This document shows positions 18,037 through 28,606 of a DNA stretch of 64,000 nt, piece by piece (within the stretch, counting starts at the first letter, position 1; every line of letters begins with the position of its first letter). Under the pieces are notes generated by a model, which did no database searches, had not been told where the DNA came from, and saw nothing but the letters and a program-made list of their open reading frames with translations. Where the stretch lies: positions 1 to 64,000 of the forward strand of contig JAFYUJ010000089.1 in assembly GCA_017558555.1 (NCBI GenBank), in the 5' to 3' direction. A program made the position numbers and the translations under genes. Source of the DNA: Akkermansia sp. (GTDB lineage: Bacteria > Verrucomicrobiota > Verrucomicrobiia > Verrucomicrobiales > Akkermansiaceae).

Positions 18037-20331
18037 ATGGAGGACGTGAAGCTGGGATACAGTCAAAAGGTTTTATTGGGCATAGCAGCAGCTGGGCTGA
18101 TGTGGTGCACAACGGGTGTTGTTGCGGCGCAGGAAGCGGTGGTGGCAGAGTCTGCGGCAGAGGAAGTAGCCGTAGAGGCTGAGGATGTTGCCGCAGATGA
18201 GGTGGAAGAAACGGTAGAGACGGTGAAGCTGGGTGGCGAGGACCGCGTACCTGAGCCGCAGGAAGGTGTGCAGCAGGCAGACAGCTACGAACAGACAGCC
18301 GATCCCAATTCTCCCCTCAATGTGGAAATTGCAGATGGCACAGCGGACACGGAGGAAGATTCCACAGTCCCCGTCATTGCAGAGGAAGACCCAACGGTTC
18401 ACGATCCGTCGCGCGTGGCCTACGCCTCCACGCGGCGAAACGCGCGCACGATGTCGCTGGCTGTACCGGGGCCGCGCGGGCTTATCACAGACCGCAATGG
18501 TTTCATCATGGCCTGCTCAGAAATCGCTTATCAGCCTACGATTAATTTTGGGCAGATGAAGGATGAGAGCGAGGAAGCTATCATTGCCACGGCTCGCAAG
18601 GTGATGAGCGAATATGAAAAGCTTGGGCTGAAAATCAGCGAGAAGAAAGACAGTCAGTTGGTAGATCATTACCGCAACCGCCGCTGGTTGCCCCTGCCCA
18701 TCGGCCCCACGGTGCGAGTGGGCGAAATTGCCGCCGTCCGCGCTAAGCTGGATAAGATTGAACACGGGCACATGATGCCCATGTACATCCGCAACTATCC
18801 GTCCAAGATGTCGGCCTGTCACATTCTGGGCTACACAGGTGCCAAAGCCAAGTTGCCGACGGGCCCCATCAACCACAACGACCCCATTTTTGAGCGGCAA
18901 GAAGGCCGCTCCGGTCTGGAAAAGGAATTCAACAAGCAGCTCACAGGGCACCCCGGCATCTGGCGCCTGATGTTCGATGAACAGGGAAACAAAATTCTTG
19001 ATGAATTGCAGGTGAAACCGCGCCCGGGCGGCACCTTGGTGACCACGCTGAATCTGGACTGGCAGAAAGCAGCCGAAAAAGCGTTGAGAGAAAACACGAA
19101 GGGCCGCGGCGCCTTCGCCATGGTCGATGTACACACGGGTGAGGTGCTTGTGCTGGCATCAGTACCGAATTTCGACCCCAACTGCTTTGTGCCGGCAATT
19201 TCGCAGAAGGATTACGATGCGCTGCGCAATGACAAGAACACACCGCTGGTCTCCCGAGCGTTTGCCGGTGTGTACCCCCCTGCCTCGACTTTCAAGACCA
19301 TCACGGTAGCGGCGGCACTCCGCCACAATGTGATTCAGGAGAGTACTTACATCAACTGCCCGTTCAGCGTGCGCATTGGTGGACACTCCTTCCGCAACCA
19401 CAGCAAATTCACCGGCTCTATCAACTGCATCACGGCATTGGTGCTTTCCAACAACCCTTTCATGTACCAGGTGGCCGCCACGCGCGAACCGCGCATCGGC
19501 GCTGCGAGATTGTGTGATGTGGCGCGCCGATTTGGATTCGGCACAACAGCAGGGCTACCCATTCCCGACAAAGCAGGCAATGTGCCGGATGAGGCCTGGA
19601 TGTTCCGCAACTACGGCCGTGGCTTCATGGCCGGTGATGCCGCCAACATTGCCATCGGTCAGGGGCCGTTGCTGGCTACCCCCTTGCAGGTAGCCCACGC
19701 CATCTCCGGCATTGCTAATGGCCAGTACCTGCCCAAGTTGCAGTTAGTGCGCCAAATGCTGGACAACAACGGCAATGTGGTCTTCCAGTTTGCACCCACG
19801 GTACAAAACAACCTCAAGGACATGGCAAGTGCCATGGCATCTGTGCGCAAAGGTATGCGCGCCGTGGTCAACGGCGGTACGGGCCGCCGCGCTGCGCTGA
19901 GCTATGTCTCCAACGCCGGTAAGACGGGTACGGCCCAGTGGGGCCGCGCTTCGGATGACTGCCGACTGGCCTGGTTCGCGGGCTTCCTGCCGGCGGATAA
20001 TCCCCGATATGCCTACGCTGCGCTGTACGAAGGTATGCCGCACCAGCGTATTTCGGGTGGTCACATGGCAGCGGCCATTGTGAAAAATTTCTTTGAGAGC
20101 ATCAAACCCAGCATGGAAGCTGAGCTGGCCGCCCCCACCAAGGAAGTGCAGCAGGCCACCGGCACCACAGCTGAGGCTACGGCTGAACAGCCCAGCGAGG
20201 AAGAAGCCGAAGCCAAGGCTGCAGAGGAAGCACAGGCCCAGCAACAGGCTGCTGAACGCCGCAAAAAGCAAGAGGCTGCCAAACGCCGCCACCAGCAAAG
20301 CGGCTGGGATGACGGCCGCTCTCGCCGATAA
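18037..20331 (+). CDS. mrdA: Penicillin-binding protein 2-type DD-transpeptidase
   Basis: 764 aa from ATG 18037, which follows a GGGGGAGAT ribosome-binding site; TTG 18010 is upstream of that site. Class B PBP order: hydrophobic segment (about 10-32), dimerisation motif RGLITDRNG (about 148), GRSGLEKEFNKQLTG (about 290), then the transpeptidase with STFK (Ser about 417), SNN and KTGTAQWG. NTPLVSRAFAGVYPPASTF is very close to PBP2 (elongation, RodA partner). Unusual points: about 105 acidic Ala/Glu/Val-rich residues between the membrane segment and the dimerisation domain, a VVAAQE signal-peptidase-like site, and a C-terminal Ala/Glu/Gln/Lys tail of about 80 residues. It is not next to rodA or mreBCD. 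Acts in the periplasm on peptidoglycan during cell elongation. Confidence 0.85.
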   Translation: MEDVKLGYSQKVLLGIAAAGLMWCTTGVVAAQEAVVAESAAEEVAVEAEDVAADEVEETVETVKLGGEDRVPEPQEGVQQADSYEQTADPNSPLNVEIADGTADTEEDSTVPVIAEEDPTVHDPSRVAYASTRRNARTMSLAVPGPRGLITDRNGFIMACSEIAYQPTINFGQMKDESEEAIIATARKVMSEYEKLGLKISEKKDSQLVDHYRNRRWLPLPIGPTVRVGEIAAVRAKLDKIEHGHMMPMYIRNYPSKMSACHILGYTGAKAKLPTGPINHNDPIFERQEGRSGLEKEFNKQLTGHPGIWRLMFDEQGNKILDELQVKPRPGGTLVTTLNLDWQKAAEKALRENTKGRGAFAMVDVHTGEVLVLASVPNFDPNCFVPAISQKDYDALRNDKNTPLVSRAFAGVYPPASTFKTITVAAALRHNVIQESTYINCPFSVRIGGHSFRNHSKFTGSINCITALVLSNNPFMYQVAATREPRIGAARLCDVARRFGFGTTAGLPIPDKAGNVPDEAWMFRNYGRGFMAGDAANIAIGQGPLLATPLQVAHAISGIANGQYLPKLQLVRQMLDNNGNVVFQFAPTVQNNLKDMASAMASVRKGMRAVVNGGTGRRAALSYVSNAGKTGTAQWGRASDDCRLAWFAGFLPADNPRYAYAALYEGMPHQRISGGHMAAAIVKNFFESIKPSMEAELAAPTKEVQQATGTTAEATAEQPSEEEAEAKAAEEAQAQQQAAERRKKQEAAKRRHQQSGWDDGRSRR

Positions 20332-20340
20332 AAGACAACT

Positions 20341-22509
<2,169 letters not shown>

Positions 22510-22563
22510 ATTGCACTTGTGCATTGACAGGGCGCCACAAATGGGGCATCATACCCGCATACT

Positions 22564-22923
22564 ATGTACATCCCGACTCAAAAGGAAAGATACAGCAAAG
22601 TGGCGCAAATTACGCTTCTTCTTTGTGTCATGATACCAAGTGGTGTTGTGGCCTGGCTTGGCGGCATGGAAGATTTGTTCAGCTGCTGTGTGGCATTCCT
22701 GTGGCCTGTGGCCCAGCCGTTGGTATACGTAGGGTTTACCAAGGCAGCGGCGCTGTGCCTTTCTGCGCTGGTGCAGGCCATCGTGTTTTTCTGGATGGCA
22801 AAATCCCGCAAGCTCACGGCGCGCGGCAAGCTCACCATGGCCGTGACCTGGGGGATGTCCTTTGCTCTCATCCTGCGCGTGCTGATAGCCTTTGAACTCT
22901 GGCGCACCGTGACCGGGCAGTAA
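22564..22923 (+). CDS. Small membrane protein, unknown
   Basis: 119 aa with four likely membrane helices (about 15-32, 38-56, 60-80 and 92-112) and short polar loops (SRKLTARGKL). No family recognised. Divergent from uvrB with only about 55 bp between the starts, so their promoters share this space. Followed by a hairpin at 22925-22957. The codon use and G+C content match neighbouring genes, supporting a real gene; the regular hydrophobic pattern argues against a chance ORF. Confidence 0.65.
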   Translation: MYIPTQKERYSKVAQITLLLCVMIPSGVVAWLGGMEDLFSCCVAFLWPVAQPLVYVGFTKAAALCLSALVQAIVFFWMAKSRKLTARGKLTMAVTWGMSFALILRVLIAFELWRTVTGQ

Positions 22924-22924
22924 A

Positions 22925-22957
22925 AAGGCTTGCAACTCATTCCGAGCTGCAAGCCTT
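22925..22957. terminator. Bidirectional terminator hairpin
   Basis: A perfect 10-bp inverted repeat (22925-22934 with 22948-22957, 13-nt loop). On the minus strand it is followed by a run of T, making a good intrinsic terminator for the sialidase unit ending at 22985; on the plus strand it lies 1 bp after the small membrane protein gene. Confidence 0.75.
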
Positions 22958-22984
22958 GTAAAACGTGGTGGGCCGATTGGAAGC

Positions 22985-24244
22985 TTATTCTTCCGCAGCG
23001 GCGCTCTTGCCATCATCCTCGCCATCCGTCAGCCAATCAATGGTGAACGGTGCAAATTTGATGGTGGTGATGGGGTGCCCATTCACCTCGAAGAGGATAC
23101 CAGCCATGCCCGGCTTAATCGGGCACAGGGCGGAGTATGCAAAGGGGCCACTGCCCACAGCCTTTTCCACCGGCCAGGTCTTGCCTCCGTCATAGCTCAT
23201 CTTGATGATGCCATCCGTGCGGTTGCCCTGAGTGGGAGTGGAGAACAGGATGCGGCTGCGGTTGCCCATTTTGGCATCATCTGCATGGGAATAGCGCGTC
23301 AGGCCATTCTGGCACCCGGGACTGGGCAGCTCCGGGTGTGTGATGATGGGGCTCCAAGTCTCGCCGGCATCGGCAGAAGTCGTCACGCGACGTCCACCGC
23401 CACCCCAGGCGCGAGATACCACCAACACACCGCCGTCTTCTGATTCAACGGAGGAGATTTCGTTGATTCCTTTTCCGGCCTCAGACTTCTGGCCGACCTT
23501 CCAAGTCTTGCCATGGTCATCGGAATAGGCAGACGTAGCCACCCAGTTACCGAACCCGGTAGCTTCGTTGAAGGTGACAACCAGGCGGCCCTTGTGCTCA
23601 CCACGGGTGATTTGCACACCGGGGTTGGGCCCACTGCAGGTGATGGTAGCATCCTTGTGTTTGGTGAACTCGGTCACATCCTTGGGCTCTGTCCACTTCT
23701 TGCCATTTTTGGAGAAGCACACAAAGTTGCGGATGCAGCGGTCATCATCCCACCCGGTGGGAATATCATTGGAGCGTTCTTTCACCCCGGCAGGATAGCG
23801 CTGGAACATCAGCACAATCTGCTTGGCTTCCGCATCGTAAATCATGCAGGGGTTATTGAACGTCGCCCCCTTGGAAGCGGCTGCAACCACGGGCTTGCTC
23901 CACTTGCGGCCATCCTTGCTGGTGGACACAATCAAGTCGTTTTCCCCCTGGTCAGTATCCTTGTAGCGCCCCTCGGCCATGGCCACCAGCATGCCGCCGG
24001 CCTTGATGACACAGGGAATGCGGATGCTCACATAGGGATTATCCACCCCGGCTTCAAACACAGGCACGGCATTTTCATAGGGATCGGCCTTGGGGTCGAA
24101 CTTGCCGGGGCGCGCAGGCTTCTTTTTCTTGACCTTGTCGCGCTGCACGGATTTGTCCTTGCGGCTGTCGCCGTATGCCGGTGGCGCCATGGGGAGCGCC
24201 ACCAACACAGCAGCAGCACAGAGAATGAATGATGTAAACTTCAT
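22985..24244 (-). CDS. Secreted exo-alpha-sialidase (GH33-like)
   Basis: 419 aa from ATG 24244 (a TTG 9 nt upstream is less likely). Signal peptide to about residue 27 (PPAYG). A VSIRIPCVI segment is the FRIP/RIP motif supplying the first arginine of the triad. Five Asp-box repeats are visible (SKDGRKW, SKNGKKW, SDDHGKTW, SADAGETW, SYDGGKTW), the beta-propeller mark of sialidases. GPNPGVQITRG and NRSRILFSTP likely carry further active-site residues. A Lys-rich linker follows the signal peptide. It should release terminal sialic acid from mucin or other glycoproteins outside the inner membrane. Last gene of a minus-strand unit with an MFS permease and two NanM-like proteins, which points to sialic acid handling. 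Confidence 0.88.
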   Translation of the reverse strand: MKFTSFILCAAAVLVALPMAPPAYGDSRKDKSVQRDKVKKKKPARPGKFDPKADPYENAVPVFEAGVDNPYVSIRIPCVIKAGGMLVAMAEGRYKDTDQGENDLIVSTSKDGRKWSKPVVAAASKGATFNNPCMIYDAEAKQIVLMFQRYPAGVKERSNDIPTGWDDDRCIRNFVCFSKNGKKWTEPKDVTEFTKHKDATITCSGPNPGVQITRGEHKGRLVVTFNEATGFGNWVATSAYSDDHGKTWKVGQKSEAGKGINEISSVESEDGGVLVVSRAWGGGGRRVTTSADAGETWSPIITHPELPSPGCQNGLTRYSHADDAKMGNRSRILFSTPTQGNRTDGIIKMSYDGGKTWPVEKAVGSGPFAYSALCPIKPGMAGILFEVNGHPITTIKFAPFTIDWLTDGEDDGKSAAAEE

Positions 24245-24262
24245 CTCAGGCAATCATTTGTC

Positions 24263-25699
24263 TCAGGCATTCTCCTTCTTGGGAAGGCAGAAGAGGATGA
24301 TACCGCAAAGCACCATGGCAACGCCGCCCATGGCAAGCAATGTGGTGAGCGCAATACCTTCATCCTTCATCCAACCGCCCAACCAGGCCACTAGAGCACC
24401 GGCACCCACAGATGTGAGATTCAAGAAGCCATAGCCGGTAGCAGAGAAGCGTTCATCAATCGTGTTGCGCAGCACAGGCATGAGCGTAGCATCCATTGCA
24501 CCTTGAGCAATGCCCTGCATAGCCACAAGGGCAACCACGGCATAGAAACCAAGTTGAACATCGAAGCAAGCAGCAATCAGCACGCAGGGGCCAGCCACGA
24601 GGAAAGCGATGCCGGGCACATAGGCGCGGGCATTCTTATTGCGCATATACCACAGGTCAGCAAGGACAGCACAACCAAGAACGGAGATATACTTCGTCAA
24701 GCTGAGCCAGGATGTGGAGTGCACAGCTGCATCCTCGTCCGTGATATCGAGATTAAGACCAAGAGAATGCAGATTTGCGAGGAAATCCTGAAGCAAGCGG
24801 GGATACCAGTTAAGCAAGAACCAGTTAGTATAACCGGCAAAAGCAATCATGAGCAGCAGCAGGTACATACCTCGGCCGGAAAAGACGCCTTTGAGCATCT
24901 GCCCCATTGTGAATCCAGGCACAGCCTCAGCAACAGTCTCCTTGACGGATTCCACTGCTGCAGCCACGGGAGACTGCTCGGCCTTCGGGTCACGCAGGAA
25001 GAAGAGAACGATGAGGCCGTATGCCACACCGATGAAACCGAACACCTCAAAGGTGAGACGCCAGCCCAGCTGGCAGGGGTCACCGGCCATCAAAGCACCG
25101 CAACCAGCCAAAGCCTGACCAGCGTAAATACCGCTCATGTGCAAGCCTGTAGCCAGGGAGCGTGTGCCACCGCGATGGTAGTCGGTGATAAGAGCCAGAG
25201 CAGCGGGGATGTAGAAAGCCTCGCTCACGCCCATCATGGCACGCCAGAACAGCAATTCTTCGTAGGTTTCGGACTTACCGGTCATCCATGTCACCACAGA
25301 CCACACCACCAGGGAGCACATGATGATGAAGGAGCGGCTGAAGCGGTCTGCCAGGTAACCACCCACCGGAGAAAGGGCAGCGTATACAATGAGGAAGGCA
25401 GAGGTCACCATACCGAACTGAGCCTGCGTCATCTCGATGCAACCAGGGCCTTCGGTCATGGATTTATTGAGCACGCCAAGAAGCTGGCGGTCAAAGTAAT
25501 TGAGCATCACCACCACCCACAGGATAGCTACGGCAATCCAAGCCCACTTGCCGGGCTTGGTCACAGGGGCATTGGGCGAAATGGCAGACTTGGAAAGCCC
25601 TTTCTTCATCACAGAAAGGACGGCGAGAACAGCGATACCAAGCGCGACCCAAGGAGTGAGGTCTGCCAGGAACGACAGTATTGGATTAGGTTCGGACAT
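24263..25699 (-). CDS. MFS permease, probable sialic acid or sugar-acid transporter
   Basis: 478 aa, about 12-13 membrane helices. LNYFDRQLLGVL in helix 1 and AALSPVGGYLADRFSRS (the MFS loop 2-3 motif) identify the anion:cation symporter-like/ExuT-type branch. An extra hydrophobic N-terminal helix precedes the usual start (residues 12-32). A central loop of about 30 residues is charged. It begins 14 nt downstream of the periplasmic Kelch gene and ends 18 nt before the sialidase. The context suggests uptake of the sugar released by the sialidase; the substrate is inferred from neighbours only. Confidence 0.82.
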   Translation of the reverse strand: MSEPNPILSFLADLTPWVALGIAVLAVLSVMKKGLSKSAISPNAPVTKPGKWAWIAVAILWVVVMLNYFDRQLLGVLNKSMTEGPGCIEMTQAQFGMVTSAFLIVYAALSPVGGYLADRFSRSFIIMCSLVVWSVVTWMTGKSETYEELLFWRAMMGVSEAFYIPAALALITDYHRGGTRSLATGLHMSGIYAGQALAGCGALMAGDPCQLGWRLTFEVFGFIGVAYGLIVLFFLRDPKAEQSPVAAAVESVKETVAEAVPGFTMGQMLKGVFSGRGMYLLLLMIAFAGYTNWFLLNWYPRLLQDFLANLHSLGLNLDITDEDAAVHSTSWLSLTKYISVLGCAVLADLWYMRNKNARAYVPGIAFLVAGPCVLIAACFDVQLGFYAVVALVAMQGIAQGAMDATLMPVLRNTIDERFSATGYGFLNLTSVGAGALVAWLGGWMKDEGIALTTLLAMGGVAMVLCGIILFCLPKKENA

Positions 25700-25713
25700 A
25701 ATGTGTATTGTAG

Positions 25714-26826
25714 TTATTGGGAGATATTCAGGGTAGAGATGATGGGGGTACGGATGCCGGGATGAGTCTCGCCGGAGATGACGATGATAGCATCATCCGT
25801 GGCCACAGCGGGGCAAGTGGCCACGCCGATGGAGTTGTTGCCTTCCTTGCTCCACTCGCCGGTGGCGGGGGTGAAGGAATAGACAGTTTTGTTTTGCCCG
25901 GGGTGCTTTGAGGGAGCTTTGCCGGCCAGCGATGCGCGGTAGTAGTTACCGGGGTCACCGCAGACCACATAGAGGCTACCGGCAATGGAAGGCAGCGGAT
26001 TGGCTGCACCGACGATAGTCTCGGGCATTTCGGGCAAATCTGTTGACCATGTGTTGGTGGCGGGGTCATAGCAAAGCACGCTTTTCAGGTAGGTGCGCTC
26101 GGCCTGGCCCTTGGCATCGGGATGCAGGGAGCAGCCGCCGGCCACGTAGATTTTGCCATCCACCGTGCCGGCACCGGCCAGCATGCGACCATCGCCCGGC
26201 ATGGGTGCCAATTCTTTCCACCCGGCGTTGGTGTCCTCCAAATCCAGCACAAAGCTGCGGGAGAGGCAGGTGACGGAGTCGGCCTTTTCCTGCCCGCCAA
26301 ACACATAGAGCTTGCCATCTGCCACGGCAAAGGCGGGATAAGCCACCGTCACGGGCAAATCAGGCAGCGCTTCTGTGCGCACTTGCGAACCGACCACGTT
26401 CACACGTGTCACATCGGCCAAGTGGCCCTGGGCATTGCAGCCACCGGCCACCACCATGCCCTTTTCAGAAGGCGCAAAGGCTGCGTAGCCCACGGCATAC
26501 GGCATACGACCGGCCTTCATGGGGCGGGATTCGCAAGCATCGCAAGAGCCGGGGGTAAACATGACGGCCACATCTGCGTGGAACATCTTTTCACCACGCT
26601 CTGCCGGGGTCTTGGCACCGGGAATAGCAAAGGGGAAATTGGCACCACCCGTCATCACGATGACGGGCATTGTTCTGTCTGCACCGGGCTCCAGTGCGAC
26701 GGCGGCCATACCGGCAAGGCCAATCTTATCCGGGATGCGCAAGTCGCCACCAGCCGGGGTCACAGCTGACCACGCAGGGGCCAAGCTGCAAGCCAGAGCC
26801 GCGGCAAGGATTGTTTTCTTCATCAT
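25714..26826 (-). CDS. Periplasmic Kelch-propeller protein, NanM-like (cyclically permuted mutarotase)
   Basis: 370 aa with a clear signal peptide (MMKKTILAAALACSLAPAWS). Kelch repeats follow: VIVMTGGANFPFAIP, FGGQEKADSV, GRMLAGAGTVDGKIYVAGG, and NTWSTDLPEMPETIVGAA. GGANFP is shared with the second Kelch protein upstream. The family of E. coli NanM interconverts alpha and beta N-acetylneuraminate, speeding use of sialic acid released by sialidase. The position between a sialidase/permease pair and another NanM-like gene supports that role. The exact reaction (sialate anomers or another sugar) cannot be read from the sequence. Confidence 0.8.
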   Translation of the reverse strand: MMKKTILAAALACSLAPAWSAVTPAGGDLRIPDKIGLAGMAAVALEPGADRTMPVIVMTGGANFPFAIPGAKTPAERGEKMFHADVAVMFTPGSCDACESRPMKAGRMPYAVGYAAFAPSEKGMVVAGGCNAQGHLADVTRVNVVGSQVRTEALPDLPVTVAYPAFAVADGKLYVFGGQEKADSVTCLSRSFVLDLEDTNAGWKELAPMPGDGRMLAGAGTVDGKIYVAGGCSLHPDAKGQAERTYLKSVLCYDPATNTWSTDLPEMPETIVGAANPLPSIAGSLYVVCGDPGNYYRASLAGKAPSKHPGQNKTVYSFTPATGEWSKEGNNSIGVATCPAVATDDAIIVISGETHPGIRTPIISTLNISQ

Positions 26827-26841
26827 AGCATCAAGAGGTTA

Positions 26842-27843
26842 TCAGCGAATTTTGGCACCCCACACCTCGTTGGAGCGCTTGCCGGGACGCTGCTCGCCAT
26901 TCACGATGACAGCCAGGCCATTCCACTCGGCGCAAGGCAGCACGGCACGGGCCACAGCAATCTCGCCAGCTTCTGCCCAGGTATCCGTAGCGGGACAATA
27001 GCACAGACTTGCATTGTGGAAACCTGGGTGATTCTGCGGGGTAAAGCCCTTCACTGTGGCATCATCGCCACCCAGGAGGTAAATCTTGCCACCAATGACG
27101 GGTGCGGGCGTGGGAGCCGCAGCACAGAAGCGAGGCAGATAGGAAAGGCGGCGCCAACCGGTTGCCTCAGAGTAGCTCCAGGCTTCTGTCAGCATATCAC
27201 GCACTTTGCGCCCATCCTCACCATCCTGCAAGCCAATACCACCAAGCACGTAAATCGTGTTGCCCACGGTAGCCATCTGCTGCAGGAAGCGTCCGCGTGC
27301 CGGCATGGCAGGGCCTTCCGTCCAGGTCTCAGCCACGGGGTCAAAAATCCACAGGCGGCTTTCTGCATCCTGCTCACCCACGGCAATGCTGCCACCCTGC
27401 ACATAAACTTTACCCCCCATCACAGCAGCGGCATGGCCGGTCAAGGTAACAGGAAGAGCGGGCAATTCGCGACACTTCACTTCGCCATCTTCCCAGGTGA
27501 GCATGTAGCAATCAGCCACCGCACCGCCCACATTGCTACCGCCAATCAACATCATGCCCTGGGGCAACGAAGCTGTGGCACCATAGCCAAGCGGCTTGGG
27601 CAGCGGCGTTCCATCCTGCCAACCTTCGCCATGGGGCGGCATCACGAAGACTCGATCCGTCCAGCGCTTGGGACCACCTTCCCACAGAGGTTTCTCCGGG
27701 AAATTGGCACCACCGGCCACGATGAGAGCGCCATTGCTAACACCAGCATACGACCCCGCAAAGCCCTCTGCATCAGGCAGATTGGCCAACGGCTTCCATT
27801 CGAGAGATAAATTGGAGCAGTCCATTACATTGCAGTCTACCAT
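26842..27843 (-). CDS. Cytoplasmic Kelch-propeller protein, NanM-like
   Basis: 333 aa from ATG 27843, which follows GTGGGGGAAA; a longer frame reaching 28026 would overlap the ankyrin gene and is rejected. No signal peptide. Kelch repeats: LIVAGGANFPEKPLWEGG, YVQGGSIAVGEQDAESRLW, FLQQMATVGNTIYVLGG, and KIYLLGGDDATVKG. GGANFPxKPxWxGG is the hallmark of the cyclically permuted mutarotase/N-acetylneuraminate epimerase family. Together with the secreted paralogue downstream (15 nt away) it gives one enzyme on each side of the inner membrane. Starts about 50 bp after the ankyrin gene, likely one transcript. Confidence 0.8.
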   Translation of the reverse strand: MVDCNVMDCSNLSLEWKPLANLPDAEGFAGSYAGVSNGALIVAGGANFPEKPLWEGGPKRWTDRVFVMPPHGEGWQDGTPLPKPLGYGATASLPQGMMLIGGSNVGGAVADCYMLTWEDGEVKCRELPALPVTLTGHAAAVMGGKVYVQGGSIAVGEQDAESRLWIFDPVAETWTEGPAMPARGRFLQQMATVGNTIYVLGGIGLQDGEDGRKVRDMLTEAWSYSEATGWRRLSYLPRFCAAAPTPAPVIGGKIYLLGGDDATVKGFTPQNHPGFHNASLCYCPATDTWAEAGEIAVARAVLPCAEWNGLAVIVNGEQRPGKRSNEVWGAKIR

Positions 27844-27895
27844 TTTCCCCCACGGAAAGCAAGCGGATTCTACACTCGTCTCCAGCTTTTCAGGC

Positions 27896-28495
27896 TCAAT
27901 GGTTGCAATCGTGGTGCCCGCAAGAACAACCATGCCCGTGTTCATGCTCGCCGCAACGGCATTCATGCTCCTCTTCAGGCACATAATCAGCATCTTCGAT
28001 CTCGGGAGGCAGCGGCATTTCGCCATCCATAGGCGGCATCAGCAGTTCTGCCAGTTCAGCATCCTGAGTTTCATCCACTGCAAGCTTTCCCTGGCTGTTG
28101 TGAAGGGTTTTCCGGGCACCGGATGCCAGCAGCATTTCCACAATGCGTTTATAACCATATTTGGCAGCCAGATGCAGAGGTGGCTGTCCATACGCATTGC
28201 GGGCATTCACATCTGCCCCTACAGCCAGAAGCAATGCAATCAAGCCCTCATCCGGTTCAATCCCCAAGGCTGCCATGTCGGGCGAAAAATCAATTTCATC
28301 CTGAAGCAACATGGTGGCAGCTTGCTTCAACTCCTCGCAGTTCTCCGCACCCGCCAGTTCATCGAGAAAACGCTGCACGGGCTCATCAAAATCATCAGGG
28401 TCCAAATCTGCCATCATCTCCCGCAAATCGTCCATCGATACACGGGGTTGCTCCTCTTCACTCACCGTTACGCTATTCCAACCAAGGTCACTCAT
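27896..28495 (-). CDS. Ankyrin-repeat protein with His/Cys-rich metal-binding tail
   Basis: 199 aa from ATG 28495, preceded at 7 nt by a TATAAT box; longer starts at 28504 and 28552 would include that box. An acidic helical N-terminus ([11 protein letters not shown]) precedes about two and a half ankyrin repeats ([36 protein letters not shown]). The last 26 residues are packed with His and Cys ([22 protein letters not shown]), a likely zinc, nickel or copper-binding tail. No signal peptide; cytoplasmic. Function unknown: a metal chaperone/store with a protein-binding arm is one reading. First gene of the sialidase unit by position, but its link to that pathway is unproven. Confidence 0.75.
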   Translation of the reverse strand: MSDLGWNSVTVSEEEQPRVSMDDLREMMADLDPDDFDEPVQRFLDELAGAENCEELKQAATMLLQDEIDFSPDMAALGIEPDEGLIALLLAVGADVNARNAYGQPPLHLAAKYGYKRIVEMLLASGARKTLHNSQGKLAVDETQDAELAELLMPPMDGEMPLPPEIEDADYVPEEEHECRCGEHEHGHGCSCGHHDCNH

Positions 28496-28502
28496 GCCGC
28501 GC

Positions 28503-28508
28503 ATTATA
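28503..28508 (-). promoter_or_regulatory. -10 box 7 nt from the ankyrin gene start
   Basis: A consensus TATAAT on the minus strand ends 7 nt before ATG 28495. The best -35 at 17-nt spacing is only partly conserved (TCGCCA). If real, the transcript is leaderless and probably drives the whole ankyrin-Kelch-permease-sialidase unit. Confidence 0.5.
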
Positions 28509-28546
28509 CACCACAGCCACCCCTTTGGCGAGGTTAATCTTTTTCC

Positions 28547-28574
28547 TTGCATTAGCAGTACAATTTGCTAGACT
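28547..28574 (+). promoter_or_regulatory. Promoter of the IdeS-like protease gene
   Basis: TTGCAT (28547-28552), 16 nt, TAGACT (28569-28574), leaving a leader of about 25 nt before ATG 28607. Both hexamers match 4 of 6 consensus positions. No other candidate is visible between the divergent starts. Confidence 0.4.
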
Positions 28575-28606
28575 GACATTCAGTAGAAATCACCCCTCTT
28601 ATTGCT

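Noticed and set aside
24503-25765. 420-codon plus-strand frame opposite the MFS permease
   Set aside because: Antisense shadow; His/Gln/Ser-rich with no hydrophobic or catalytic pattern.
27844-28026. Longer start for the cytoplasmic Kelch protein
   Set aside because: The extension overlaps the ankyrin gene's His/Cys tail codons and has no Kelch similarity.
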